Numbered from the stretch's first letter, positions 42,993-50,893 are shown. The stretch is DNA of 57,223 bases from Saprospiraceae bacterium (GCA_024762995.1 JANTGI010000006.1:1-57223); one strand, 5' to 3'. The notes: a model not told the origin generated them from the letters alone. Made by a program: numbers and translations.

Positions 42993-45900
42993 TTACTTTG
43001 CAGAAACTTTCTTAACACCTTTCTTTTTATCGTATGTGGATTGGGCAGCTTTAGGGGCCATCGGATTCCATCCGGGAGTTAGGTCCACAACCGATGCAGA
43101 TGCAATAAAAATGGAAGAATAGGTACCAAAGATAATACCCCACATAATCGCAAAGGCAAATCCCTTGATACTAGAACCACCGAATACTAAAAGTATTACA
43201 ATAACAATCAAAGTAGTTAAAGAGGTAATCAAAGTTCTACTTAAAGTACGATTAATCGCTAAGTTAAACACTTCTTTCTTCGTAGTACCACGATGTTCAT
43301 CGATAAACTCACGAATACGGTCATATACAATTACTGTATCGTTTACAGAATAACCAATTACCGTCAAAATGGCCGCCACAAATGCTTGGTTAATCTCCAT
43401 GGAGAAAGGCATCAAATGCTCCAAAATCAAGAACATACTCAAAGTAGCCAAGACATCATGGAACAAGGCAATAACCGCCCCCATACTAAATTGCCACTTA
43501 CGAAAACGTATCGCCAAGTAAATAAAAATTAACAATAGCGCCACTAAAGCCGATTCAAATGAGCTCTTACGAATATCATCCGCAATGGTCGGTCCTACCT
43601 TACTAGAGCTAATAATCTTTGTCCCTTTGGAGGAAACATCCTTAAAGGCTTTTTCATTTACCTGTCCACCGGCAATGGCATTTACACCCTCGAATAATTT
43701 ATGTGTAACAACATCAATAGCATTATCTTCCGGGCTATCAATCATATACTTCGTCACGATATTAAAGGTGTTGTCTGTACTGACGACCTTTACTGTTGGT
43801 TCAGAGCCAAATTGCTCCTTGAGTTGCTTACGAATCACATCCGCATCCACGTTCACATTCTTATCAAACTGAACGTTGTAGGAATATCCCCCCGTAAAAT
43901 CTACACCTAAGTCAAAACCACGAGTAAAAAACAATGTCGCCCCAACCAAAATCAAGACAGAAGAAAAGATGTATCCGTATTTGCGTAAGCCAATCCAATC
44001 AACCTTGGTCTTTGTCAAAATGTTAGCAGACCAAGAATAGCTGAAAGAAGCATTCCGTCCTTTCTCTATCCACCAATCTATAATCAACTTGGTCAATACC
44101 AAAGCCGTCAACATAGAACTCAATATACCAATAATCAATACAACCGCAAAACCTTTAATCGGTCCTAAACCGAAGTAAGAAAGTACCATTGCAGTCAACA
44201 AGGACGTCACGTTGGCATCTATAATGGCCGAATACGAATGCTTAAAACCATCACTAATGGCTGCTTTCATAGACTTGCCCGCTCGTAATCCTTCCCTTAT
44301 CCTTTCGTAAATAATGACGTTGGCATCTACCGCCATACCCAAAGTTAATACGATACCGGCAATACCCGGCAAGGTCAACACCGTACCATATGAAGCTAAA
44401 GCACCAAAGATAAAGAACAAGTTGGCCAACAAGGAAATCACCGCAACCACACCTCCAAAAGCATAGTATGCAATCATAAATAACAACAACAAAACAAAAG
44501 CTAAAGCAACAGAGTTAAAACTCTTCTGAATGTTCTCTTTACCCAAAGAAGGGCCAATCAATTGCTCTTCAATAATTCTTACCTTCGCCGGCAACTTACC
44601 GACTTCAAGGATATTAGCTAATTCATCGGCATCCGCTACGGAGAAATTACCGGAAATTTGAGTATTTCCACCCAAGATGGCACTTTGTACACTCGGAGAA
44701 GAAACTACATCATCATCCAATGCGACTGCGACTTCTCTTTTACCGTTGGCAAAAGCCTTAGAAGTCATATCGCCCCAGATTTTAGCCCCTTGATTATCCA
44801 TAGTTAGGGTAACCACAATCTCGTTAGTGGTTGGATTGGTGCTGGTGGCGGCATTCGTGACGTGATCTCCACCCAAAGGAGCCGTATTTTTGCCGTAAGG
44901 CATCTTAATGGCATAAAGCATATAAGTATTCTTGCCGTCTTTATCGTCATAGGGCTTATAAGACCACAAAAACTTAACATCCGGCGGAAATAAAGCCTTT
45001 ACTTCCGGTTTCTTTAATAAATCAGAAATGGCTTTCCTTTGATTTTTATTGGCATATCCCATGATAGGAGAAGCCGGCAAGCCACCACTTTGAAGGACAG
45101 CCAATTGAAGTTTAGAGAACAACGGGCCAATATCCTGACTCGGACGCTCCATGACCGTCCAAACAGAATCAACGACATTTCCTAAAGAATCAAATTTTGG
45201 CTCTCTAATACTGTCTAACTTCGCTTCAATGGTTTTGGAAGCGCCCATCATATCTTTGAGCTTCTTATCGGCTGCTACAAAGGCATCCGCAATACCCGGA
45301 TCATTCAAACGGTAAGTATCCCAAAACTCCAACTTAGCGATTTTGGTAAAATACTGTCTGGCCCGTTCAGGATTTTCCATGCCCGGTAGTTCTACCACAA
45401 TCAAATTTCTACTCTTATCCAGAGAGACGTTAGGTTGTACGACTCCGAGCTTATCAATCCGCTTACGCAAACGCAAAAAGGTTTGGTTAACGGCTTCGTC
45501 CGCTTTAGTACGCAAAAGATTCAAGACATCCGCATCAGAAGCATTGTTGGTGATTTCGTCTCTGAGAGATTCATTTCTGCTAAAAATATCCGCCAACTTA
45601 GTCCCATTAGAATATTTCTTGTAGGCAGTTCCGAAGGCATCAATGAAATTACCACCATTGGCCATCGCCGCTTGGGCTTCATCCAATGCCTTGGCAAATC
45701 CCGCATCCGTATTGCTGCCATCGTCCTTGGACAAATCCAAGAAGAAACTCTTTAAGTCTATTTGAAGGATGACACTCATACCCCCTTTTAAATCAAGTCC
45801 AAGAGCCAATTGCTGAGCCTTTAGGTCATTGTAAGTAAATTCTTTAAGCAAAGGTAACTTCAGCGCAGTCTCCGTAGAAGCGGAGTCCAAAAATTGACTT

Positions 45901-46079
45901 CTAAACTGCTTGTACATCGAATCCTGCTGGGCCGGATCCGTAAAAGAAGCAACGTGTTCACTAGCAAAGGTGTCTGCTTTCTTCTCGACCTTTCTTGTTG
46001 GGAAAATTAATAAGTACTGATACAAGCAGACAATCGTCAACAAGACCAATAATACTTTGAACAATCCTTTAGTTTGCAT
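42993..46079 (-). CDS. secDF: fused protein translocase subunit SecDF
   Basis: A 1028-residue membrane protein joining SecD and SecF, as usual in Bacteroidota. The SecD half has LALGLDLKGGMSVILQI (about 88), a large periplasmic region enlarged between about 245 and 430, and helices with VLTLGMAVDANVIIYERIREGLRAG (about 590). The SecF half starts near 690 with TRGFDLGVDFTGGYSYNV and has VIGYSVNDTVIVYDRIREF (about 925). It uses the proton motive force to pull proteins through SecYEG. A leader of about 237 bases holds two short hydrophobic ORFs (46136-46186 and 46213-46257). Confidence 0.96.
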   Translation of the reverse strand: MQTKGLFKVLLVLLTIVCLYQYLLIFPTRKVEKKADTFASEHVASFTDPAQQDSMYKQFRSQFLDSASTETALKLPLLKEFTYNDLKAQQLALGLDLKGGMSVILQIDLKSFFLDLSKDDGSNTDAGFAKALDEAQAAMANGGNFIDAFGTAYKKYSNGTKLADIFSRNESLRDEITNNASDADVLNLLRTKADEAVNQTFLRLRKRIDKLGVVQPNVSLDKSRNLIVVELPGMENPERARQYFTKIAKLEFWDTYRLNDPGIADAFVAADKKLKDMMGASKTIEAKLDSIREPKFDSLGNVVDSVWTVMERPSQDIGPLFSKLQLAVLQSGGLPASPIMGYANKNQRKAISDLLKKPEVKALFPPDVKFLWSYKPYDDKDGKNTYMLYAIKMPYGKNTAPLGGDHVTNAATSTNPTTNEIVVTLTMDNQGAKIWGDMTSKAFANGKREVAVALDDDVVSSPSVQSAILGGNTQISGNFSVADADELANILEVGKLPAKVRIIEEQLIGPSLGKENIQKSFNSVALAFVLLLLFMIAYYAFGGVVAVISLLANLFFIFGALASYGTVLTLPGIAGIVLTLGMAVDANVIIYERIREGLRAGKSMKAAISDGFKHSYSAIIDANVTSLLTAMVLSYFGLGPIKGFAVVLIIGILSSMLTALVLTKLIIDWWIEKGRNASFSYSWSANILTKTKVDWIGLRKYGYIFSSVLILVGATLFFTRGFDLGVDFTGGYSYNVQFDKNVNVDADVIRKQLKEQFGSEPTVKVVSTDNTFNIVTKYMIDSPEDNAIDVVTHKLFEGVNAIAGGQVNEKAFKDVSSKGTKIISSSKVGPTIADDIRKSSFESALVALLLIFIYLAIRFRKWQFSMGAVIALFHDVLATLSMFLILEHLMPFSMEINQAFVAAILTVIGYSVNDTVIVYDRIREFIDEHRGTTKKEVFNLAINRTLSRTLITSLTTLIVIVILLVFGGSSIKGFAFAIMWGIIFGTYSSIFIASASVVDLTPGWNPMAPKAAQSTYDKKKGVKKVSAK

Positions 46080-46135
46080 TCGTAAAAAACTTTTTGTCGA
46101 AGTCGGTCTTTTCCTCGCTTAGTCACTGATTATAG

Positions 46136-46186
46136 TCAATAATTCTCTATAAAAGAGAAAAACCAAATACAAAATGAAAGTTTCAT
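46136..46186 (-). CDS. putative 16-residue hydrophobic leader peptide in front of secDF
   Basis: A 16-codon ORF, MKLSFCIWFFSFIENY, ends 56 bases before the secDF start. Its start codon lies inside the perfect palindrome AAAATGAAAGTTTCATTTT (46171-46189), and TTCTC/GAGAA flanks its end. It is located in the transcribed leader if the box at 46316 is the promoter. Expression is not shown; chance is possible in AT-rich DNA. Confidence 0.25.
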   Translation of the reverse strand: MKLSFCIWFFSFIENY

Positions 46187-46212
46187 TTTATAATCGGTTA
46201 AAACTGAATTAA

Positions 46213-46257
46213 TTACGAAACTAAAGCTAAAAAAAAAATGATGGACCAACCTTTCAT
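46213..46257 (-). CDS. putative 14-residue hydrophobic leader peptide in front of secDF
   Basis: A 14-codon ORF, MKGWSIIFFLALVS, lies in the secDF leader. It has the layout of a minimal signal anchor: one Lys, then a hydrophobic run. Together with 46136-46186 it could sense export capacity, but this is inference and the peptide is very short for classical arrest peptides. Confidence 0.2.
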   Translation of the reverse strand: MKGWSIIFFLALVS

Positions 46258-46315
46258 CTGTTGCCAAAAATTTGGCGAAAATTATATTTTGTGGTTCACT
46301 TTTTCAAAAGTAGCG

Positions 46316-46323
46316 CAAATATA
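46316..46323 (-). promoter_or_regulatory. candidate -7 box of secDF
   Basis: The minus strand reads TATATTTG, an exact TAnnTTTG match, 237 bases upstream of the secDF ATG. The expected -33 TTG is not at the normal distance. Confidence 0.45.
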
Positions 46324-46514
46324 GTGGTTTTACCCAATTAATACCTAAAATGTTGCAGGTTGTTTTTGTGCTATTTTTCAAAATACAGAGAATAAAAATT
46401 AAGGCAACTGTTTTCAACCGACGATTATTCCCAAAACACGCTCTTTGGCTTCATTTTTTTATAGAATTTGTACTAAACCAACTGATTATGTGTGAAAACT
46501 ATCCCGAAAACAAC

Positions 46515-46522
46515 TATCTTTG
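46515..46522 (+). promoter_or_regulatory. candidate -7 box upstream of the BON-LysM gene
   Basis: TATCTTTG is an exact TAnnTTTG match, 260 bases before the ATG at 46783. The intervening DNA is mostly the composite repeat 46571-46768, which would then be transcribed as a structured leader. Confidence 0.4.
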
Positions 46523-46570
46523 TAACAGAAACAGGCGTTTTACGTCTCTTTTCTTATTCATCATTAACCA

Positions 46571-46768
46571 GTGACTATTTAGGTATCCGCAGGTTTTTGT
46601 CATAAAGTGCGCTTTTTGCGCAGGTCTGTTTTTGCCCTATTTTTGTAGATACCAGGCATGCCTTGTATCTACAAATCAAAAAATTGGGCACTGCCTTACC
46701 GGTAGGCAGGCGTAACAGACACAAAAATGACTATTTTCTGCCTAAAACAGAGACACCTAAACAGTTAC
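46571..46768. mobile_element. 198-bp composite element: inverted repeat copies flanking a REP palindrome
   Basis: The left end (46571-46620) reads GTGACTATTTAGGTATCC, GCAGGTTTTTGTCATAAAGTG. The right end (46691-46768), on the minus strand, reads GTAACTGTTTAGGTGTCTC, TGTTTTAGGCAGAAAATAG. So the GTAACTGTTTAGG ends point outward as terminal inverted repeats. The middle contains the REP-like palindrome 46645-46672 and AAAAAATTGGGCA, both also found together at 23307-23358. This suggests that isolated copies elsewhere are halves of such an element. No ORF. Confidence 0.6.
46645..46672. repeat. REP-like palindrome, GTAGATACCAGG type
   Basis: A 28-base palindrome with arms GTAGATACCAGGCA and TGCCTTGTATCTAC (one mismatch), inside the composite element 46571-46768. 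It is the only one of the five copies not placed just after a gene. Confidence 0.7.
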
Positions 46769-46782
46769 AAAAATTAAAAAAA

Positions 46783-47250
46783 ATGGGTCTATTTGATTTT
46801 CTTAAGAAAAACAAAAAAGTGAACACACCTACTCCACCTAAGCCTGATGTCAGTGCGAAGGCTGATGAGATGATTCGGCAACAAAAGTTGATGGTCATAG
46901 ACAATACCATTGCCGCACTTGGCTTGGATATTGAAAACTTGAATATCGACTTTTACAATAATTCTGTGACAGTCAGTGGTTTGGTTCAATCGGATGCCGA
47001 CCGTGTCGCTGTGGTGGAAGCATTGAATACCGTTGATGGGGTGTATAGCGTGGATGATCGTTTGGAAGTAGCCGCACCAAAAGTGGAGATTTACGTCATC
47101 CAAAAGGGCGACTCTTTGTCTAAGATTGCCAAACATTACTACGGAGACCCTATGAAATATAAGGAGCTTTTTGAGTTGAACAAAGATGTGTTAAAAGATC
47201 CTAATACTATTTTTCCGGGTCAAGAAATCAAAATCCCTAAGGAATTATAG
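46783..47250 (+). CDS. BON- and LysM-domain protein (YgaU/Kbp-like)
   Basis: A 155-residue protein. A short basic N-terminus (MGLFDFLKKNKK) precedes a BON domain (about 45-103, VTVSGLVQSDADRVAVVEAL) and a C-terminal LysM domain (about 105-153, YVIQKGDSLSKIAKHYYGDP...FPGQEIKIP). The architecture equals that of E. coli YgaU/Kbp, a potassium-binding protein; by family knowledge, ion or peptidoglycan binding. The frame is open to 46663, but that part is the repeat element, so 46783 is chosen. Confidence 0.9.
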   Translation: MGLFDFLKKNKKVNTPTPPKPDVSAKADEMIRQQKLMVIDNTIAALGLDIENLNIDFYNNSVTVSGLVQSDADRVAVVEALNTVDGVYSVDDRLEVAAPKVEIYVIQKGDSLSKIAKHYYGDPMKYKELFELNKDVLKDPNTIFPGQEIKIPKEL

Positions 47251-47411
47251 TTTTTTTGCTTCCTTGCGGAAAAATACCGCTCATCAACTATCTGTCCCGG
47301 ATGTGTAGCTGTTTGGGATGGATGTTTTTAGACGCATTCAGGTAACATTTTACAGCTGTTTCTTTGACACTATTCGGTGTTGAAAATAGCTTTTGAATAT
47401 GTCCAACCGGA

Positions 47412-47445
47412 CGCACCCAAGTCAATACTTGGGTGCGTTTTTTTT
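47412..47445 (+). terminator. rho-independent terminator
   Basis: A perfect 11-bp GC-rich stem CGCACCCAAGT with loop CAAT and an 8-base T-run. It is the strongest terminator in the window. Confidence 0.92.
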
Positions 47446-47464
47446 AACCTGAGTTCGATTAAAG

Positions 47465-47518
47465 CAAAAAAAAGCCTTTTTCTGCTTCCCGGTAAGTATC
47501 GGTAAACAAAAAAGGCTT
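47465..47518 (-). terminator. terminator of the rhodanese operon
   Basis: On the minus strand AAGCCTTTTT (47509-47518 side) pairs with AAAAAGGCTT (47472-47481 side), with a 27-base loop and a T-run. It lies about 100 bases after the rhodanese lipoprotein stop. Confidence 0.65.
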
Positions 47519-47620
47519 CTTAGTAACAACCATTGTTTTAAGTGAAATGAAATAAAATCCATCTCAAATTTCCATAGCCCATCAATCGCTTTTGGCGATG
47601 CTCAGGCAATTATAATCCCA

Positions 47621-48046
47621 TTAGAATCCTGCTCCTTTCCACCCTCTATATCCACCTTTAAGGTTATATAGGTGCTTAAAGCCCATAGATTCCATTATTC
47701 TAGCCGCATGACTACTTCTTGCACCGGAAAGGCAATACACTAAATAGGTCTTATCCTTGTCTAGTTTGCCGATTTCCGTTTTAAAGTTACGGTCTGAAAC
47801 ATTTACATTTAGTTTTGTACCGGGTATGGCACCTGCTTGAAACTCTCTAGGTGTCCGAACATCAATCAGTGTCCCGGCATTTTCATCCATCAGCTTCTTA
47901 AAAGTTGCTGCATCCACGTTGCTCACCGCACCGACGGTGGTCGTTTTTGTATTAGACTTCGTATCTCCTTGAGCGGAAGACCCCCCGCAAGAAGATAAAA
48001 AAGTCAAGCTAAGTATCGTAATGATTAGATAAATAGTATTTTTCAC
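47621..48046 (-). CDS. rhodanese-domain lipoprotein
   Basis: A 141-residue lipoprotein (signal to LSSC, about residue 20) with a single rhodanese domain (about 42-140). It has LIDVRTPREFQAGAIPG and the active-site loop YCLSGARS with the persulfide-forming Cys. It would handle sulfane sulfur or act as a redox partner in the periplasm. It is the second gene of a two-gene operon, 10 bases after a cytosolic rhodanese with the same CLSGAR loop. Confidence 0.9.
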   Translation of the reverse strand: MKNTIYLIITILSLTFLSSCGGSSAQGDTKSNTKTTTVGAVSNVDAATFKKLMDENAGTLIDVRTPREFQAGAIPGTKLNVNVSDRNFKTEIGKLDKDKTYLVYCLSGARSSHAARIMESMGFKHLYNLKGGYRGWKGAGF

Positions 48047-48056
48047 ATCTAGGATA

Positions 48057-48371
48057 TTAAGCTAATGAAGAAGCCATGGCTTGGATACCACCACCGTTAT
48101 AAGTTTCGATGCCTTGTCCTTCTAAGAAGCTTTTGGCGCTACCTGCACGGGCTCCACTAAGACAATAGACAATCACCGGTTTATTAAAAGCTTTGATTTT
48201 AGCGACTTCTTGTCCTATGACCTGTAAAGGAATATTTATCGCGTTATCTACGTGTCCTTGTGCAAATTCACCCGGTGTCCGCACATCAATTAATACGGCT
48301 CCATTTTGGACTAATTCTTTGTAGTTGACATCATCCATGCCACCGCCAAACATTCTATTGAAAAAACTCAT
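48057..48371 (-). CDS. rhodanese-domain protein, cytosolic
   Basis: A 104-residue single-domain rhodanese without a signal peptide. It has LIDVRTPGEFAQGHVDNAINIPL and the loop YCLSGARAGSA (catalytic Cys). It is paired with the downstream lipoprotein rhodanese, giving one enzyme on each side of the inner membrane. A 14-bp perfect palindrome GTGATTTTCATCAC (48437-48450), 66 bases upstream, is a candidate Crp/Fnr-type operator. Confidence 0.9.
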   Translation of the reverse strand: MSFFNRMFGGGMDDVNYKELVQNGAVLIDVRTPGEFAQGHVDNAINIPLQVIGQEVAKIKAFNKPVIVYCLSGARAGSAKSFLEGQGIETYNGGGIQAMASSLA

Positions 48372-48436
48372 TTTCGATTTTTTTAGTGTGAGTAATAAAT
48401 TCAGTGCAAAGTTGCAGGTACTTATTTTTATAATGT

Positions 48437-48450
48437 GTGATTTTCATCAC
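48437..48450. promoter_or_regulatory. candidate Crp/Fnr-family operator
   Basis: GTGAT-TTTC-ATCAC is a perfect 14-bp palindrome with the half-site spacing of Crp/Fnr-family operators, upstream of the rhodanese operon. No regulator gene is in the window. Its distance to the gene (66 bases) suits either activation or repression. Confidence 0.4.
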
Positions 48451-48552
48451 GTTATAAAATGAAAGGTAATGGGAGATGGGCTGAAGGGTGGAGAAGTCCC
48501 AATCAAAGATTTACAAAATTTTGGGTAAATTAGTGAAGAGCAAAAAAGCATT

Positions 48553-49713
48553 TTAAACTTTAGCCCCACTATCCACAATAACAAACTTCTTTTTCAGCTT
48601 TAAAAACTGCTTTTCAAAGTATTCATAGGACAAGGTGGCAAAAATTACAGAAACAATCACAGATAAAGGATAAAGCAAATAATCATGATATATGTCCATT
48701 TTCTGCAAAGTTTTCAAAACAATAAGAATGACCAACGAGTGATACATATACAGACCATAAGATATTTTCCCTGCGTATTTGAGCCATTTATGCTCCAGAT
48801 TAAGAACTGAATGGGGATTTGAAGCCAAATTCATTATCAATATCGTAAACAACACCCCATATATCTCGAAATGCAAAACCGGAAAATGTACCCCCAAACC
48901 TATCAATAAAATAATAATGGCCAGGTTGATATACTGGGTGGTTTTGCTGAAAAGCACCTTCAAAATCCTATCCCTTTTTTCATAAACTAATACAGAAGCA
49001 ACTCCACCAATAGCCATTATGTCAATATTGAATACTCCCCAAAATCGCTTTGCAAGCTGATAAATATAACCATCACTTAGATGGGCATTCAATAGTCCCG
49101 AAATCACCAAATAAACAATGATAATCGTCCATAAAACCGCCATTTTATTTTTTGCCTTCTTCATAATCCATGGCCACATCAAGTAAAATTGCTCTTCGGT
49201 ACCAATGGACCAGGTCTGACCCGCAAAAGGAATAATCCCCAGCCCTACCATCAACAAATTGGGCAAAAAGAATAAAAATAAAAAGGCTTTTATCCATAAA
49301 TGCGCCTGCACGGTCGCTATATCATATTCCGGAATCGATAAAAATTCAATGTGCGGAGCAATAAAAAGAGAAAAGATCACAATCAAGAAGTACAAAGGCC
49401 ATATCCGCATGACCCGACGCAAATAGAACTTACCCACGGCGATGGTATTCGTCCGCTCTTTTTCAATCATCAAAAGATAAGTAATCAAAAAACCACTTAA
49501 CGAAAAAAACAAGACAACCCCCAGCTTCCCAATCACATGTACAACGGATTCGATAGTCCCTATTTGATAATCCGAATCAACCCCATTGCCAAAGATATTG
49601 GGCAAACCCATTTCTCCTTTGCTCAACTCAATATGATGTACAATCACCAATAAAGCCGCAATAAAGCGTAAGCCATCTAAATTAGGAAAATAAACCTTTT
49701 TACCTTTAGCCAT
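48553..49713 (-). CDS. acyltransferase family 3 (OafA/YrhL-type) membrane protein
   Basis: A 386-residue protein with about ten membrane helices. The N-terminal NLDGLRFIAALLVIVHHIELS carries the family's catalytic His, and WSIGTEEQFYLMWPW is typical. Family 3 acyltransferases O-acetylate surface polysaccharides, LPS or peptidoglycan; the acceptor is not known. It starts 24 bases after the MCE gene's stop on the same strand, so it may be the distal gene of the amidase-MCE unit. Confidence 0.9.
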   Translation of the reverse strand: MAKGKKVYFPNLDGLRFIAALLVIVHHIELSKGEMGLPNIFGNGVDSDYQIGTIESVVHVIGKLGVVLFFSLSGFLITYLLMIEKERTNTIAVGKFYLRRVMRIWPLYFLIVIFSLFIAPHIEFLSIPEYDIATVQAHLWIKAFLFLFFLPNLLMVGLGIIPFAGQTWSIGTEEQFYLMWPWIMKKAKNKMAVLWTIIIVYLVISGLLNAHLSDGYIYQLAKRFWGVFNIDIMAIGGVASVLVYEKRDRILKVLFSKTTQYINLAIIILLIGLGVHFPVLHFEIYGVLFTILIMNLASNPHSVLNLEHKWLKYAGKISYGLYMYHSLVILIVLKTLQKMDIYHDYLLYPLSVIVSVIFATLSYEYFEKQFLKLKKKFVIVDSGAKV

Positions 49714-49736
49714 AAGATTATTTAGGCAGTCTGTGA

Positions 49737-50783
49737 TTAATTGTTTTGTGCCGGATCGTTTTGGGGTAGTTGATATTTCTTCTGCTTTTTACCAAACACA
49801 GACACGTTTACGTATCTTTTTGGATTTAGGCGAAAGTCTTGAAGAAGAAAATTTAGATTGTGGAGACTATTATCCAGATTATTGTACAAATTGGGGTCAT
49901 TAATTAATTGAGCAATGGAGCCTTCGCCACTGTTGGCCTTCTCCAGTATTTTGTCGAAAGACGCTAAGGATTTTTGAGTCGATTCAAGAGTCGTTTTAAG
50001 AGTGGCCACGGCATCATTCGTTTTCATGATGGTTTCGTCAAGGCCCGCACTATCTAATTTAGCCGTCAGACTGGCGCTATGGTCAATAATTTTTGTAATA
50101 GAAGCATTAGATTGCCTTAAATTGGCAGTAATGGCTGCCAAATCATTCATCACAAGTGTCACTTGTTGATTAGAGTTCGCAATCAATTTATTCAGATTCC
50201 GGGTGGTCACCTTCATATCCGCCAAAATAATGTCCATATCATAAAACATTTTTCCGACCCCGGGTGCAGTAGGATCTTTTGCTTGCGCAGAAATGGTATC
50301 GTAAGCACTAATCAAACCATTCTTAATGACTTGGGTATAGGGACTAAGTTCTTCAGGTCCACCCACCATCGCTTCGAGCATACTCAAAGACCGACCTTTC
50401 AAAGTAGCGCCACTTTTGGCAATGGGGGCGTTGGAATTAGGGTCAATTTGGATACGAACGGCTTTGCCCCCGACAAATCCGGTCTCCAAGATTTCGGCGA
50501 CCGCATCGGTTTTGACATCAACAGGCTCATCGATGCGCATTTGGATTTTCACCTTAGAGTTTTTCTCCGCATCCACGGTAAAAGCAATATCCGTCACCGT
50601 ACCGACCTGAAACCCTTTGACAAAAACGGGAGAAGAACGAATCAAACCTTTGGCATTATCCACAAAAATATTGTAATACTTTGAGCTCCCGAAAAGGTTC
50701 TCTCCTGCCAAAAAACGATAGCCAAACACGGTGGCTCCGATGACAATGATTCCAAAAATTCCCAATTTTACTTCCTTTGACAT
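49737..50783 (-). CDS. MlaD/MCE-domain protein
   Basis: A 348-residue protein with an N-terminal membrane anchor (VKLGIFGIIVIGATVFGYRFL) and one MCE domain (about 35-125, YNIFVDNAKGLIRSSPVFVKGFQVGTV). A long helical tail (about 150-320) follows. MCE proteins bind lipids and form rings or tubes that carry phospholipid between membranes. It follows the amidase gene, a common Bacteroidota envelope arrangement. A REP-like palindrome lies just upstream (50803-50830). Confidence 0.92.
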   Translation of the reverse strand: MSKEVKLGIFGIIVIGATVFGYRFLAGENLFGSSKYYNIFVDNAKGLIRSSPVFVKGFQVGTVTDIAFTVDAEKNSKVKIQMRIDEPVDVKTDAVAEILETGFVGGKAVRIQIDPNSNAPIAKSGATLKGRSLSMLEAMVGGPEELSPYTQVIKNGLISAYDTISAQAKDPTAPGVGKMFYDMDIILADMKVTTRNLNKLIANSNQQVTLVMNDLAAITANLRQSNASITKIIDHSASLTAKLDSAGLDETIMKTNDAVATLKTTLESTQKSLASFDKILEKANSGEGSIAQLINDPNLYNNLDNSLHNLNFLLQDFRLNPKRYVNVSVFGKKQKKYQLPQNDPAQNN

Positions 50784-50802
50784 ATTGATTTTTTATGATG
50801 TA

Positions 50803-50830
50803 GTAGAGACATAGCAAGCCTTGTCTCTAC
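50803..50830. repeat. REP-like palindrome, GTAGAGACATAG type
   Basis: A 28-base inverted repeat with arms GTAGAGACA and TGTCTCTAC around a diverged centre, between the amidase stop (50894) and the MCE start (50783). Confidence 0.65.
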
Positions 50831-50893
50831 AACATTTAAAGACAAATTTCGGCAGTTCAACGGATTTATAGAAACATTGTTGAGTCAAAACCT

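Larger units (their letters stand above)
46080..46782. other. 703-bp divergent intergenic region (secDF leader, repeats, lysM upstream)
   Basis: In order: the secDF leader with two mini-ORFs and a palindrome, the secDF -7 box (46316-46323), an AT-rich part (46324-46510) in which I see nothing clear, a plus-strand promoter box (46515-46522) and the composite inverted element 46571-46768 that reaches 14 bases from the BON-LysM gene start. A frame at 46350-46574 is not protein-like. Confidence 0.6.
47251..47620. other. gene-free stretch with two terminators
   Basis: A CTTNCG motif copy (47262-47271) starts it. About 160 bases without ORF precede a strong plus-strand terminator (47412-47445). 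This could be a long 3' region of the BON-LysM transcript or an independent small RNA; no promoter box was found. The second terminator (47465-47518) serves the minus-strand rhodanese operon. Confidence 0.5.

Noticed and set aside
46350-46574. 74-residue ORF in the secDF-lysM intergenic region
   Set aside because: AT-rich, it crosses a promoter box and ends in the composite repeat; no family features.
48057-48371. Phage-shock PspE-type assignment for the rhodaneses
   Set aside because: No psp genes are nearby, and the single-domain rhodanese fold alone does not justify the name.
50163-50684. 173-residue ORF antisense to the MCE gene
   Set aside because: A shadow frame without signal or domain features; the MCE domain on the other strand is clear.
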